Origin: Bacteroidota bacterium | GTDB taxonomy: Bacteria > Bacteroidota > Bacteroidia > Chitinophagales > Chitinophagaceae | Direction: 5' to 3' | NCBI GenBank assembly: GCA_020161435.1 | Contig: JAIUNV010000001.1 | Coordinates: forward strand, 434,001 to 498,000 | DNA: 64,000 nucleotides | Part shown: positions 25,069 to 34,321 of the stretch, one piece after another | Numbering within the stretch: the stretch's first letter is position 1 | Layout: each line of letters begins with the position of its first letter | Notes under the pieces: generated by a model | What the model saw: only the letters and a program-made list of their open reading frames with translations | Told to the model about the DNA's origin: nothing | The model's database searches: none | Position numbers and translations under genes: made by a program

Positions 25069-27303
25069 ATGAAAAACTTGCCATATTTATTGCTGGCGTT
25101 TTGTGTACTGCCAGCTGCTGTAACCTTAGCACAACCCAAAACGGCGTTGCAAAAAGCCGACTCCGTATTGCGGCTGATGACACTCGATGAAAAGATTGGT
25201 CAGCTGCACCAGCTCAGCAGCGATTTTGCAACAGGGCCCATTACGCCTGATGGCGATAAACAAAGCCAGGTGCGCCGAGGCGAAATGGGCAGCATGCTCA
25301 ACCTGATGGGCGCCGCCCGTACCCGCCAGTTGCAGGAAATAGCCATGCAGTCGCGGCTCAAAATACCACTGCTGTTTGGGCAAGATGTAATTCATGGATA
25401 CCGCACTACTTTTCCCATACCACTCGCCGAAGCCGCTAGTTGGGACATACCTGCTATTGAACAATCAGCCCGCATTGCCGCCATCGAAGCCTCGGCGGCT
25501 GGCATTCACTGGACCTTTGCGCCCATGGTCGACATTAGCCGCGACCCCCGCTGGGGCCGTGTAATGGAAGGCGCTGGCGAAGACACTTACCTCGGCAGCG
25601 TGATTGCTGCAGCGAGAGTAAAAGGTTTTCAAGGAAATGCTATCGGCAGCATCAATTCAGTGCTGGCCTGCGCCAAACATTTTGCAGCCTATGGTGCTGC
25701 TGTGGGCGGCCGCGATTACAACAGCGTAGACATGAGTGAACGCATGTTGTGGGAAACCTACCTGCCACCGTTTAAAGCCGCCATTGATGCAGGTGCGGCC
25801 ACCTTTATGAACAGCTTCAACGATTTGAATGGTGTGCCTGCTACTGGCAACCCATTGCTGCAAAAAGATATTCTGAAAGGCAAGTGGCAGTTCAAAGGTT
25901 TTGTGGTGAGTGATTGGGGCAGCATTGGCGAAATGATCAATCACGGCTACAGCAAAGATTTGAAGCAAGCAGCCGAACAAGCCATATTGGCGGGCAATGA
26001 TATGGACATGGAAAGCCGTGCCTATAAAAATCACCTGAAGCAATTGCTGCAAGAAGGTAAAGTGCCCATTGCCCGTGTGAATGATGCCGTACGACGCATC
26101 CTCATTAAAAAGTTTGAACTGGGTTTGTTTGACAATCCGTATCTCTTTAGCGATGAAGCCAGAGAAAAAGCACAATACGACAACCCGGCACACAAAGCTT
26201 TTGCCCGAACCATGGCTGCAAAAAGCATTGTGCTACTAAAAAATGATACCATTGCCGGCAAACCTTTGCTGCCACTGCATAAGCAACAGACCATTGCACT
26301 GATTGGTCCACTGGTGCAATCACAAAAAGACAATCTTGGTTTCTGGTCTTTCGACTTTGAAGATGATAGTTTGCGGATTGTATCGTTGTACAAAGGCGTA
26401 CAAAACAAACTGGGCAGTAATGGCAAATTGCTGTACGCCAAAGGCTGCAACTTGAATGATACGGATACGTCGGGTTTTGCGGCAGCCGTAGCCACAGCCA
26501 TGCAAGCCGATGTAGTGGTGATGCAGGTAGGCGAAGGCCGCGACTGGAGCGGCGAAGCCAAGAGCAAGAGCAATATTCAATTGCCAGCTGTGCAGGAAGC
26601 CTTAATCAAGGCCATACACCGTACGGGCAAGCCCATAGTGGTATTGATGAGTGCCGGCCGGCCGCTGATCTTCAACTGGACAGCAGACAATGTGCCTGCT
26701 GTATTGTACACCTGGTGGCTGGGCACAGAAGCCGGCAATGCCATGGCCGATGTGTTGTTTGGCGACTACAATCCATCGGGTAAGCTGCCCATGAGCTTTC
26801 CCCGCACCGAAGGACAAATTCCTATTTACTACAACTATTACAATACCGGCCGTCCTGCACAAAACGATGAACACCGCTTTTATGTGTCTGCGTACACCGA
26901 TTTGCCCAACAGTCCGAAGTTTCCGTTTGGCTATGGCTTGTCGTATGCCCGGTTTACTTATGGCGACATGCAGTTGTCGAAAACAAACCTGAAGGGAAAT
27001 GAAGTATTACAAGTAACAGTAATGGTAACAAACAAGAGCAATGCAGCAGGTGAAGAAGTAGCACAGCTCTACATACGTGACTTGGTAGGTTCTGTGGTAC
27101 GACCAGTGAAAGAACTGAAGCATTTTCAAAAAGTTATGCTGCAGCCCGGCGAAACCAAAGAACTTACATTTGTAGTGTCTACGAATGATTTGTCATTTTA
27201 CAACAGTCAGTTGCAACATACCTGGGAAGCCGGCGAATTCGATATCATGATTGGCGGCAACTCTAGAGACGTTCAAACCAAACGTATTAACTGGAATAAA
27301 TAA
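25069..27303 (+). CDS. Glycoside hydrolase family 3 beta-glucosidase (second copy)
   Basis: A 744-aa exported GH3 enzyme (signal peptide ending VTLAQ) with the same layout as the upstream BglX-like protein: LMTLDEKIGQLHQ, RDPRWGRVMEGAGEDTYLG, nucleophile Asp282 in VVSDWGS, WSGEAKSKSNI, and C-terminal Fn3-like EEVAQLYIRDLVGS...WEAGEFDIMIG. The two GH3 proteins are paralogous but clearly diverged, which suggests different linkage or chain-length preference. ATG 25069 is chosen; the TTG two codons earlier adds nothing. Confidence 0.95.
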   Translation: MKNLPYLLLAFCVLPAAVTLAQPKTALQKADSVLRLMTLDEKIGQLHQLSSDFATGPITPDGDKQSQVRRGEMGSMLNLMGAARTRQLQEIAMQSRLKIPLLFGQDVIHGYRTTFPIPLAEAASWDIPAIEQSARIAAIEASAAGIHWTFAPMVDISRDPRWGRVMEGAGEDTYLGSVIAAARVKGFQGNAIGSINSVLACAKHFAAYGAAVGGRDYNSVDMSERMLWETYLPPFKAAIDAGAATFMNSFNDLNGVPATGNPLLQKDILKGKWQFKGFVVSDWGSIGEMINHGYSKDLKQAAEQAILAGNDMDMESRAYKNHLKQLLQEGKVPIARVNDAVRRILIKKFELGLFDNPYLFSDEAREKAQYDNPAHKAFARTMAAKSIVLLKNDTIAGKPLLPLHKQQTIALIGPLVQSQKDNLGFWSFDFEDDSLRIVSLYKGVQNKLGSNGKLLYAKGCNLNDTDTSGFAAAVATAMQADVVVMQVGEGRDWSGEAKSKSNIQLPAVQEALIKAIHRTGKPIVVLMSAGRPLIFNWTADNVPAVLYTWWLGTEAGNAMADVLFGDYNPSGKLPMSFPRTEGQIPIYYNYYNTGRPAQNDEHRFYVSAYTDLPNSPKFPFGYGLSYARFTYGDMQLSKTNLKGNEVLQVTVMVTNKSNAAGEEVAQLYIRDLVGSVVRPVKELKHFQKVMLQPGETKELTFVVSTNDLSFYNSQLQHTWEAGEFDIMIGGNSRDVQTKRINWNK

Positions 27304-27323
27304 TTCCGATAAAAAACATAAAT

Positions 27324-28118
27324 ATGAGAAATATTCTCGCTTTTGTATTGCTGATGATGCTGGCTCCCATGGCGGGCCAGTCACAAGACATGAACCTGTA
27401 CCAACGCAAGCAGCTGCTGATGGGTAGCGATACTTTACCTTATCGGTTGTTGCTGCCCGAAAATTATGATCCTACAAAAGCTTACCCATTGGTGATGTTT
27501 TTGCATGGCGCCGGTGAAAGAGGGAACAACAATGAAGCACAGCTCACTCATGGCGGCAAGTTGTTTTTGCGTAGCGATATCCGCCAGCAGTTTCCGGCCA
27601 TTGTGGTATTTCCGCAGTGCCCTGCCAATTCATTTTGGAGCAATGTGCAGTGGGTGTACGATAGTGTAACTAAGAAGCGGGATTTTATTTTTCCTGAAGA
27701 AGCTGAACCTACTTATGCCATGCTGATGGTACAGCAACTGGTGCGGGAAATGAACAAACAATTTAAGATTCAGCAAGACCAGCATTATGTGATGGGATTG
27801 AGCATGGGTGGTATGGGTACGTTTGAATTGGTGAAACGCATGCCCAACACATTTGCTGCGGCCATTCCTATTTGTGGCGGAGCCAATCCGGCCAATGCCA
27901 AGTACATGAAGAAGACAGCATTCTGGTTGCACCACGGCGATGTGGATGCTGTAGTGCCAGTGCAGTTGAGCAAAGACATGGCGACAGCTTTGCAGCAGTA
28001 TTACAGCACCGCCGATATGCAATTGAGCATTTACCCCGGTGTAAACCACAACAGTTGGGATAATGCTTTTGCAGAGCCTCAATTGTTGCCGTGGTTATTT
28101 TCGCACAAAAGAAAATAA
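27324..28118 (+). CDS. Exported alpha/beta-hydrolase (carboxylesterase/PHB depolymerase-like)
   Basis: A 264-aa secreted hydrolase. Signal peptide (ending MAGQSQ), oxyanion-type VMFLHGAGERGNN, nucleophile elbow GLSMGGMG (Ser near residue 157), catalytic Asp in HHGDVDAVVP and His in GVNHNSWDNAF. The family includes feruloyl and acetyl esterases and LpqC-like proteins found in PULs. It follows GH3 by 20 nt and is the last exported enzyme of the locus. De-acylation of the glycan is inferred. Its stop lies one base before the next start. Confidence 0.88.
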   Translation: MRNILAFVLLMMLAPMAGQSQDMNLYQRKQLLMGSDTLPYRLLLPENYDPTKAYPLVMFLHGAGERGNNNEAQLTHGGKLFLRSDIRQQFPAIVVFPQCPANSFWSNVQWVYDSVTKKRDFIFPEEAEPTYAMLMVQQLVREMNKQFKIQQDQHYVMGLSMGGMGTFELVKRMPNTFAAAIPICGGANPANAKYMKKTAFWLHHGDVDAVVPVQLSKDMATALQQYYSTADMQLSIYPGVNHNSWDNAFAEPQLLPWLFSHKRK

Positions 28119-28119
28119 C

Positions 28120-28737
28120 ATGGCGGTTCGCAACATCATCTTCGACTTGGGTGGCGTGTTCATAGATATTCATTACCACAAAACCCGGGATGCTTTTATG
28201 GTATTGGGTGTAGCCGATTTTGATGCATTGTTTCAGCAATCGTATTCCAACCCGCTGTTTGCACTGCTCGAACAAGGCGAACTATCGCCGGAAGATTTTT
28301 ATGATGCGTTCAGAGCAGAAACCGGACTGAACGTAAGCAATGCACAAATACGAGATGCGTGGAATGCGATGCTTGGAGACTTTAGACCGCAAAGCGTAGC
28401 TGTTTTGCCAGCGTTAAAACAATCGCATGCTATTTTTTTGCTGAGCAATACCAATCAAATTCACCACGAAGCATTTACCAGCCAGTATCAGCAAAGCTTC
28501 GGCCACGATTTTGACGAACATTTTCATGTAGCGCATTACTCCCACATATTGGGTTTGCGTAAGCCACATGTTACCTGCTACGAAGCGGTGTTGCAGCAGC
28601 ATGGCTTGCATGCAGCAGCAACTTTGTTTATTGATGACACACCCAAAAACATTGCCGGCGCTGAGGCTGCAGGATTGCAAACATTATTACTATCGCCGGG
28701 CCTGCTGCTCGAAGAGGAACTACCGAAGTATTTATAG
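28120..28737 (+). CDS. HAD-superfamily phosphatase (YihX-like subgroup)
   Basis: A 205-aa cytoplasmic HAD-IA hydrolase. Motif I is IIFDLGGVFIDI, motif II LLSNTNQIH, motif III Lys in GLRKPHVTCY, motif IV FIDDTPKNIAGAEAAGL. Motif I has DxGG, in place of the usual second Asp, as in the YihX group (YihX of E. coli is a glucose-1-phosphate phosphatase). ATG 28120 starts one base after the esterase stop, so the genes are coupled and this could process a sugar phosphate from the pathway. The specific substrate is unknown. Confidence 0.88.
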   Translation: MAVRNIIFDLGGVFIDIHYHKTRDAFMVLGVADFDALFQQSYSNPLFALLEQGELSPEDFYDAFRAETGLNVSNAQIRDAWNAMLGDFRPQSVAVLPALKQSHAIFLLSNTNQIHHEAFTSQYQQSFGHDFDEHFHVAHYSHILGLRKPHVTCYEAVLQQHGLHAAATLFIDDTPKNIAGAEAAGLQTLLLSPGLLLEEELPKYL

Positions 28738-28848
28738 TTGATAGTTTATGGGATTAGATGTTGGATGATAGCATACATCCGTAAACATCCGTTTTTATCC
28801 GAATTATCTGCGTCCCATTGCATTTCCCCCACCGGGGGCGGGGGGCTT
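28738..28848. repeat. Intergenic degenerate repeats and a GC-rich hairpin
   Basis: The stretch contains degenerate ATCCGT units (CATCCGTAAACATCCG, TTTATCCGAATTATC). These are followed by CCCCCACCGGGGG, which can pair as a short hairpin in front of GGGGGGC and TTTT. It separates two convergent genes and may terminate both transcripts. No coding potential is seen. Confidence 0.45.
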
Positions 28849-29103
28849 TTACTTCACATCCTCAAACGGAATGTATTCCCCTTCAATATCGTACTTGCCC
28901 TTAGTACCGGGTGCATTGGTTTGTTGTGTAGCCTGAGCTCCTTGAGCTTGTTGCTGATATTGTTGTTGTGCCTGCTCCATTTGCTGGCGCATAGCATTAA
29001 ACTGTTTCTTCACTTGCGAAGTAGTGCGTACCACAGGAATTAGAAAGCCTGTTACAAACCGGTAAAGAATAAAGGCTACAATGGCCCACAAAATAAACGT
29101 CAT
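28849..29103 (-). CDS. DUF4834 family small membrane protein
   Basis: An 84-aa protein: one N-terminal transmembrane helix (residues 3-24, FILWAIVAFILYRFVTGFLI), a Gln-rich predicted coiled region (QMEQAQQQYQQQAQ) and an acidic tail YDIEGEYIPFEDVK typical of DUF4834, a Bacteroidota-specific family of unknown function. The open frame extends far upstream to 29706, but that part is antisense to rimP. ATG 29103 places the helix at the N-terminus as in relatives; an ATG at 29160 is less likely. Confidence 0.75.
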   Translation of the reverse strand: MTFILWAIVAFILYRFVTGFLIPVVRTTSQVKKQFNAMRQQMEQAQQQYQQQAQGAQATQQTNAPGTKGKYDIEGEYIPFEDVK

Positions 29104-29195
29104 AGCAGGGCCAAAGATAACCGCAAGCTGTGGGCAAAAGCCGTTAAAATTATGGAGCATCAGCCTGCCTATACAAAAGGTTTTGCAGGCATAAT

Positions 29196-29227
29196 TTGGA
29201 AGATATCCACCTGCTTCCCTACATTTG
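29196..29227 (+). promoter_or_regulatory. Promoter of the rimP-nusA-infB operon
   Basis: TTG at 29196-29198 and TACATTTG at 29220-29227 match the Bacteroidota -33/-7 pair with 21 nt between them. Transcription would start near 29233, giving an approximately 60-nt leader that holds the hairpin at 29244-29282. Confidence 0.65.
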
Positions 29228-29243
29228 CACCGGACATGAAGTA

Positions 29244-29282
29244 GTAGAAAGGGAACGGACTCCGTTCCCTTTTGCTTTCTAC
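29244..29282 (+). other. Two-part hairpin in the rimP leader
   Basis: Inner stem GGGAACGG (29251-29258) pairs with CCGTTCCC (29262-29269) around loop ACT. An outer stem GTAGAAA (29244-29250) pairs with TTTCTAC (29276-29282), leaving a 6-nt bulge TTTTGC. It ends 11 nt before the rimP start codon, so it could regulate translation initiation or attenuate transcription. Confidence 0.6.
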
Positions 29283-29293
29283 CAACCAGAGAT

Positions 29294-29764
29294 ATGGAAA
29301 AAAGTGAACAAATCGTACGCATCGAAAACATGGTAAACGCCATACTGGCGGATAAGCCCTCGTTTTTTTTGGTACAGGTAAAAATTAAACCCACCAACAA
29401 CATCAAAGTGTTTTTGGATGGCGACAATGGTATCACCATTGAAGATTGCATCAAAGTAAACCGCAAGTTGTACGCCGAAATCGAAGAGCTGGCCATGTAT
29501 CCTGATGGCGATTTTTCGTTGGAAGTGAGCAGCCCCGGTGTAGGCGAACCGCTGCTGTTGCAGCGCCAGTATGTAAAAAATGTGAGTCGTCTGCTGGAAG
29601 TAAAACAGCTCGACGGTAAAATCCTCATAGGTACATTGCTTGCCGCCGGCGATGACAGCATTACGCTGGAAGTAACCAGTGGCAAGGGCAAGAAAGCGGA
29701 AACCAACCAACTCGAGATCCCATTTTCTCAAATAAAAGAAGCAAGCGTTCAAATTAAATTTTAA
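29294..29764 (+). CDS. rimP: Ribosome maturation factor RimP
   Basis: A 156-aa cytoplasmic protein needed for 30S subunit maturation. The N-terminal alpha/beta domain holds IKVFLDGDNGITIEDCIKVNRKLYAEIEE, with LEVSSPGVGEPLLLQRQY following (the conserved VSSPGxxxPL motif), and a C-terminal SH3-like domain closes with IPFSQIKEASVQIKF. Length is normal. The gene opens the classic rimP-nusA-infB operon, 44 nt ahead of nusA, under the promoter at 29196-29227. Confidence 0.96.
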   Translation: MEKSEQIVRIENMVNAILADKPSFFLVQVKIKPTNNIKVFLDGDNGITIEDCIKVNRKLYAEIEELAMYPDGDFSLEVSSPGVGEPLLLQRQYVKNVSRLLEVKQLDGKILIGTLLAAGDDSITLEVTSGKGKKAETNQLEIPFSQIKEASVQIKF

Positions 29765-29808
29765 CCATCCCCGGTGTTTCATTCACCGGCAGAAAATCGA
29801 ACAGTACA

Positions 29809-31056
29809 ATGGCAAGTATTAACCTGATTGAGGCGTTTCAGGAGTTCAAGGACGCAGAAAATATTGACCGTCCGACCCTGATGAAGGTAGTGGAAGACGT
29901 TTTTAAAACACTCCTTCGCAAAAAGTATGGTAGCGATGACAACTTCGACGTCATTGTAAACGCCGAAAAGGGCGACCTCGAAATTCTGAGGCACCGCATG
30001 ATTGTAGAAGATGGCGAAGTACAGGATCCGCTGGCTGAAATAGCTTATACCGATGCAGTAAAGATTGAACCCGACTTTGAAGTAGGCGAAGAACTCTTCG
30101 AGGAAATTGACCTGTACGATTTCGGTCGCCGGGCCATTTTGGCCGCCAAGCAAACGTTGGCTAGCCGTATTAGCGACCTCAAGAAAAACCTGCTGGTAAA
30201 AAAATACGAAGACCGCATAGGCGAACTCATCAGCGCCGAAGTTTACCAGGCCTGGAAAAAAGAAGCCCTCCTGATGGACGAAGAAGGAAACGAACTCGTA
30301 CTGCCCCGCAGCGAGCAAATTCCGCAAGACTTTATGAAGAAAGGCGAACCCGTTCGTGCCGTTGTTAAAAAGGTAGAGCTCAAAAACAACTCACCTGTCA
30401 TCATCCTCAGCCGTACGCATCCTTCCTTTTTGGCGCAGCTGCTCGAAATTGAAGTGCCAGAAATTGCGGATGGCCTTATCAACATCAAGAAAATTGTACG
30501 TGAACCCGGCGAACGTGCCAAGGTTGCCGTTGAAAGCCTCGACGACCGCATTGACCCCGTTGGTGCCTGCGTAGGTATGAAGGGTAGCCGTATTCATGGC
30601 ATTGTTCGGGAGTTGAAAAACGAAAACATCGACGTAATCAACTGGACCAATAATATTAACCTGCTGGTGCAGCGGTCTCTGACCCCTGCCAAAATCAGTA
30701 GCATGAAAATTGATCTCGACAGAAAGCATGCCGATGTTTTTCTGCCCGCCGACCAGGTGAGCCTCGCCATTGGTAAGCGTGGTGTTAATATCAAGCTGGC
30801 CTGTGAACTTACCGGATTAGACATAGACGTATTCCGCGACAATGAAGGCGAAGAAGTAGAATTCGATATCGACCTCGAAGAATTCTCCGACGAAATTGAT
30901 ATGTGGGTAATCGATGAGTTTAAGCGCATTGGTTGCGACACAGCCCGCTCTGTATTGAAGCTGAGTGCCGAAGAACTCGAACGCCGTACCGATCTGGAAA
31001 AGGAAACGATTACAGACGTGTTGCGTATTTTGAAAGAAGAATTTGAACGGGAATAG
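29809..31056 (+). CDS. nusA: Transcription termination/antitermination protein NusA
   Basis: A 415-aa RNA polymerase-binding factor controlling pausing, termination and antitermination. N-terminal polymerase-binding domain (about 1-125), S1 domain (about 130-200, GEPVRAVVKKVELKNNSPVI), and two KH domains (about 230-345, with GACVGMKGSRIHGIVRELKNENIDVI and SLAIGKRGVNIKLACELTG). A short acidic segment and one helical domain follow (EFSDEIDMWVIDEFKRIGCDTARSVLKLS). The two C-terminal acidic repeats of E. coli NusA are not both present, as is usual outside Gammaproteobacteria. Confidence 0.97.
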   Translation: MASINLIEAFQEFKDAENIDRPTLMKVVEDVFKTLLRKKYGSDDNFDVIVNAEKGDLEILRHRMIVEDGEVQDPLAEIAYTDAVKIEPDFEVGEELFEEIDLYDFGRRAILAAKQTLASRISDLKKNLLVKKYEDRIGELISAEVYQAWKKEALLMDEEGNELVLPRSEQIPQDFMKKGEPVRAVVKKVELKNNSPVIILSRTHPSFLAQLLEIEVPEIADGLINIKKIVREPGERAKVAVESLDDRIDPVGACVGMKGSRIHGIVRELKNENIDVINWTNNINLLVQRSLTPAKISSMKIDLDRKHADVFLPADQVSLAIGKRGVNIKLACELTGLDIDVFRDNEGEEVEFDIDLEEFSDEIDMWVIDEFKRIGCDTARSVLKLSAEELERRTDLEKETITDVLRILKEEFERE

Positions 31057-31076
31057 TCAATCCGGGTTACCCAACG

Positions 31077-31084
31077 TACTTTTG
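31077..31084 (+). promoter_or_regulatory. Possible internal promoter for infB (-7 box)
   Basis: TACTTTTG in the gap between nusA and infB fits TAnnTTTG. No -33 TTG lies at a good distance, so it may be weak. A start near 31091 would give infB an approximately 77-nt leader. Confidence 0.35.
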
Positions 31085-31167
31085 ACCATTAATAGCTGAT
31101 ACCCTGCTTGTACCCGAAGCAGCTACAGCACCAAAAAAGCCGCCGGCAGGCAGCAATAAGAAACAGA

Positions 31168-34100
31168 ATGTCAGAACAGAAATTACCGAGATTACTAGCA
31201 GCAGCCAAGGAATTCAACATTGGGCAAGATACCCTGGTGGAATTTTTGGCAGGTAAAGGCTTCAGCAAAGACGACCTGAAGCCCACCGCCAAACTCAGCC
31301 CGGAAATGTATCTGTCGCTTCAAAAAGAATTTCAGAGCGATAAAGTGGCCAAGGCAAAAAGCGATATGATCGACTTGCCCAAGGGTGCTACTGCAGAAGC
31401 CCGGAAAAAGAAAGAAGACGAAGAAATCCATTTTAGAAAGGACGAAAAGAAGCCTGCTGAAAAAGAAAAAGAAGTGGTAAGCCCAGTGCCAGAAGCACCG
31501 GCTCCGGCGCCTGCTGCCGCAGTGCGAGAACCAGTACAACCTGCACCCGCTCCGCCAGTAGTGGAAGTACCTGCACCTGCCCCTGTGGTAGAAGTGCCTG
31601 TTGCCCCGGCTCCAGCCCCGGCACCTGAAGTAGTAGCTGCACCAGAGCCTACTCCGGCTCCGGAACCAGCACCTTTAACTACTACGCCTGCTATAGAAAT
31701 GCCCAAAGTGTTGGGAGTGATTGATCTCGACGCTATTGATAGCAGTACCCGTCCTAAAAAGACGGCTAAAAAGCCTGCCGCTCCTGCTCCTGAGCCAGTT
31801 GCTGAAGCTCCGAAGCCTGCTCCTGCACCTGCTGCAGAAACAACCGCTCCGGCCCCGGCAGCTCCTGCTCCCGTAGCGCCTGCTCCTGCGGCTGAAGAAG
31901 CACCGAAGGAAGAAGAAAAAGTAATTGAAAACATACAGGCAGAACGCCTGAGTGGCCCGAAGATTATCGGCAAAATTGAATTGCCCGTTCGCTCAGATAC
32001 ACGCCCCGGCAGGCCCGGTGGCAATGCTGGCGCTGCAGGTAGTGACGATGCCAAACGCAAACGCAAACGCATTCCCATCACTCCTCCGGGAGCTGCAGGT
32101 AATGCAGGTGGCGGCGGTGGTCAGCATCGCCCCGGCGATAACAACCGTGGCCCCAATCAGGGTGGTGGACATCAGGGTCAACGCCCCGGTGGTGGTGGCC
32201 AAAATCGCCCCGGCGACCGTAGAGGTGGCCCGGGAGCCGGACCGGGCCGCAACCTGCTCGGCAAGCGGGAAGACCGTGTCATCGACGAAAAAGAAATTCA
32301 ACAAAAACTGGCCGAAACCCAAGCCCGCCTCAGCGGCGGTGGTGGCAACAGGGCTGGTAAAAACAGGGCTAAACTTCGCCGCGAAAAACGTCGTGAACAG
32401 GCCGAAATGCACGAAGGCGACACCGAAACCAACGTAATTGAAGTAACTGAATTCATCAGCGCCAGCGAAATGGCCAGCCTGATGGATGTGAGCCCAACAG
32501 AAGTAGTGGCCAAGTGCTTCAGCCTCGGCTTGATGGTGTCTATCAACCAGCGCCTCGATGCGGAAGTAATTGAATTGGTAGCCAGCGAATTTGGCTTCGA
32601 TGTAAAATTTGTTGGCCTCGAAGATCAGCTGGACGAAGAGGAAGAAGTAGTCGACGATCCTGAAGATCTCCGGCCCCGTGCCCCCATCGTTACCATCATG
32701 GGTCACGTTGACCACGGTAAAACATCTTTGCTCGACTATATCCGTAACGCCAACGTAGTAAGTGGCGAAGCAGGTGGTATCACCCAGCACATTGGTGCCT
32801 ATGAGGTAACCACTGCCAGCGGCAAAAAAGTCACCTTCCTCGATACGCCGGGTCACGAAGCCTTTACGGCCATGCGTGCCCGTGGTGCCAAGGTTACCGA
32901 TATTGCGGTGATTGTAGTTGCCGCCGACGACGCAGTGATGCCTCAAACAAGGGAAGCCATCAGCCACGCACAAGCGGCCGGCGTACCCATGATTTTTGCA
33001 ATCAACAAGATTGATAAAGACGGCGCCAACTCACAAAAAATATACGAGCAGCTCAGCCAAATGAATATTTTGGTGGAAGAGTGGGGAGGTAAATTCCAAA
33101 GCCAGGAAATAAGTGCCAAGAAAGGCCTGAACATTGACCTGCTGTTGGAAAAGATTTTGCTGGAAGCCGAAATTCTCGACCTGAAAGCGAATCCCGACCG
33201 CGAAGCCAGCGGTACCATTGTCGAAGCTACCTTGGATAAAGGCCGTGGTTATGTAGCCACATTGTTGGTACTCAATGGTACTTTGAAGCAAGGGGATATT
33301 GTGGTGAGTGGCCAGTATTTTGGTCGTGTAAAAGCAATGTTCAACGAACGCAACCAGAAAATTGAGCAGGCTGGTCCGGCTTCTCCGGCACTGTTGCTCG
33401 GTTTGAACGGTGCACCACAAGCGGGTGAGAAGTTCAAAGTATACGAAGACGAAAGCGAAGCCAAGCAGGCAGCATATAAGCGTGGTCAGATTATGCGTGA
33501 ACAAGGCATGCGGGCCCGTAAGCACATTACGCTGGATGAAATCGGTCGTCGTTTGGCATTGGGTAACTTTAAAGAACTTAATGTTATCATCAAAGGTGAC
33601 GTGGATGGTTCGGTAGAAGCCTTGAGCGATAGCTTGGAAAAACTGAGCACCGAAGAAATTGTGGTGCGGGTGATTTTGAAAGGTGTGGGTGCCGTAAGCG
33701 AAAACGACGTTACACTCGCCAGTGCTTCCGACGCCATCATCATCGGCTTTAACGTTCGACCCAACCAACAGGCGGGCCGACTGGCAGAAAACGAAGGCAT
33801 CGAAATCAAGCAATATTCTGTTATCTACAACGCCATCAACGATGTGAAGGCAGCCATGGAAGGCCTGCTGGAACCGAAGGTGGAAGAGAAAGAAGTGGCT
33901 TCGGTTGAAATCCGCGAAGTGTTCAAGTTTGATAAAGCTACAGTGGCAGGTTGCTTTGTTACTACGGGCAAAATCAAACGTGACGCTAAGGTTCGGTTGT
34001 ACCGCGATGGAGTACTCATTTACCCACGTACCGAAGGCGGCTTTGCAGAACTGGGTAGCCTGAAGCGCTACAAAGACGATGTGAAGGATGTGCTCAACGG

Positions 34101-34197
34101 CATGGAGTGCGGTTTAACCATCAAAAACTTTGCCGACATACAAGTAGGAGATACCGTGGTAGCTATCGAAGAAGAAGAAGTAAAACGGACACTCTAA
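31168..34197 (+). CDS. infB: Translation initiation factor IF-2
   Basis: A 1009-aa GTPase that brings initiator tRNA to the 30S subunit. It has an N-terminal IF2_N-like segment ([23 protein letters not shown]), a long Pro/Ala-rich spacer (about 105-250) and a Gly-rich basic spacer (about 285-390). The conserved core has the G domain with G1 [10 protein letters not shown] at about 512, DTPGHEA near 560 and NKIDKDG near 613, then domains II, III and IV ([24 protein letters not shown]). The two spacers make it longer than E. coli IF-2. ATG 31168 is chosen because the frame from TTG 31108 adds a basic tail not typical of the family. Confidence 0.97.
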   Translation: MSEQKLPRLLAAAKEFNIGQDTLVEFLAGKGFSKDDLKPTAKLSPEMYLSLQKEFQSDKVAKAKSDMIDLPKGATAEARKKKEDEEIHFRKDEKKPAEKEKEVVSPVPEAPAPAPAAAVREPVQPAPAPPVVEVPAPAPVVEVPVAPAPAPAPEVVAAPEPTPAPEPAPLTTTPAIEMPKVLGVIDLDAIDSSTRPKKTAKKPAAPAPEPVAEAPKPAPAPAAETTAPAPAAPAPVAPAPAAEEAPKEEEKVIENIQAERLSGPKIIGKIELPVRSDTRPGRPGGNAGAAGSDDAKRKRKRIPITPPGAAGNAGGGGGQHRPGDNNRGPNQGGGHQGQRPGGGGQNRPGDRRGGPGAGPGRNLLGKREDRVIDEKEIQQKLAETQARLSGGGGNRAGKNRAKLRREKRREQAEMHEGDTETNVIEVTEFISASEMASLMDVSPTEVVAKCFSLGLMVSINQRLDAEVIELVASEFGFDVKFVGLEDQLDEEEEVVDDPEDLRPRAPIVTIMGHVDHGKTSLLDYIRNANVVSGEAGGITQHIGAYEVTTASGKKVTFLDTPGHEAFTAMRARGAKVTDIAVIVVAADDAVMPQTREAISHAQAAGVPMIFAINKIDKDGANSQKIYEQLSQMNILVEEWGGKFQSQEISAKKGLNIDLLLEKILLEAEILDLKANPDREASGTIVEATLDKGRGYVATLLVLNGTLKQGDIVVSGQYFGRVKAMFNERNQKIEQAGPASPALLLGLNGAPQAGEKFKVYEDESEAKQAAYKRGQIMREQGMRARKHITLDEIGRRLALGNFKELNVIIKGDVDGSVEALSDSLEKLSTEEIVVRVILKGVGAVSENDVTLASASDAIIIGFNVRPNQQAGRLAENEGIEIKQYSVIYNAINDVKAAMEGLLEPKVEEKEVASVEIREVFKFDKATVAGCFVTTGKIKRDAKVRLYRDGVLIYPRTEGGFAELGSLKRYKDDVKDVLNGMECGLTIKNFADIQVGDTVVAIEEEEVKRTL

Positions 34198-34226
34198 GCA
34201 ACGCTCATTTACACAAAAGAATATAT

Positions 34227-34258
34227 ACCGGCAGGCATACAAAGCCTGCCGGTTTTTT
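34227..34258 (+). terminator. Intrinsic terminator of the rimP-nusA-infB operon
   Basis: CCGGCAGGC (34228-34236) pairs perfectly with GCCTGCCGG (34244-34252) around a 7-nt loop, followed by TTTTTT. It lies 30 nt after the infB stop. Confidence 0.9.
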
Positions 34259-34287
34259 ATCAGCATTCAAGAGCAGTTGCTATTGTT

Positions 34288-34295
34288 TACTTTTG
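34288..34295 (+). promoter_or_regulatory. -7 promoter box of the CorC-like gene
   Basis: TACTTTTG matches TAnnTTTG, 26 nt ahead of the start codon and just after the infB terminator. A start of transcription near 34302 would leave a 20-nt leader. The -33 element is not clear. Confidence 0.5.
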
Positions 34296-34321
34296 AATCA
34301 ATTCATTAAGTATTTTACGGT

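Noticed and set aside
29104..29706. Long minus-strand extension upstream of the DUF4834 protein
   Set aside because: It is antisense to rimP; only the C-terminal 84 residues look like a real protein.
31480..31900. Tandem repeat array in infB
   Set aside because: The Ala-Pro units vary in length and codon use; it is a low-complexity linker and not a CRISPR or satellite array.
31332..32081. 249-aa Gly/Ala-rich minus-strand frame
   Set aside because: Produced by the Pro/Ala codon bias of the infB spacer.
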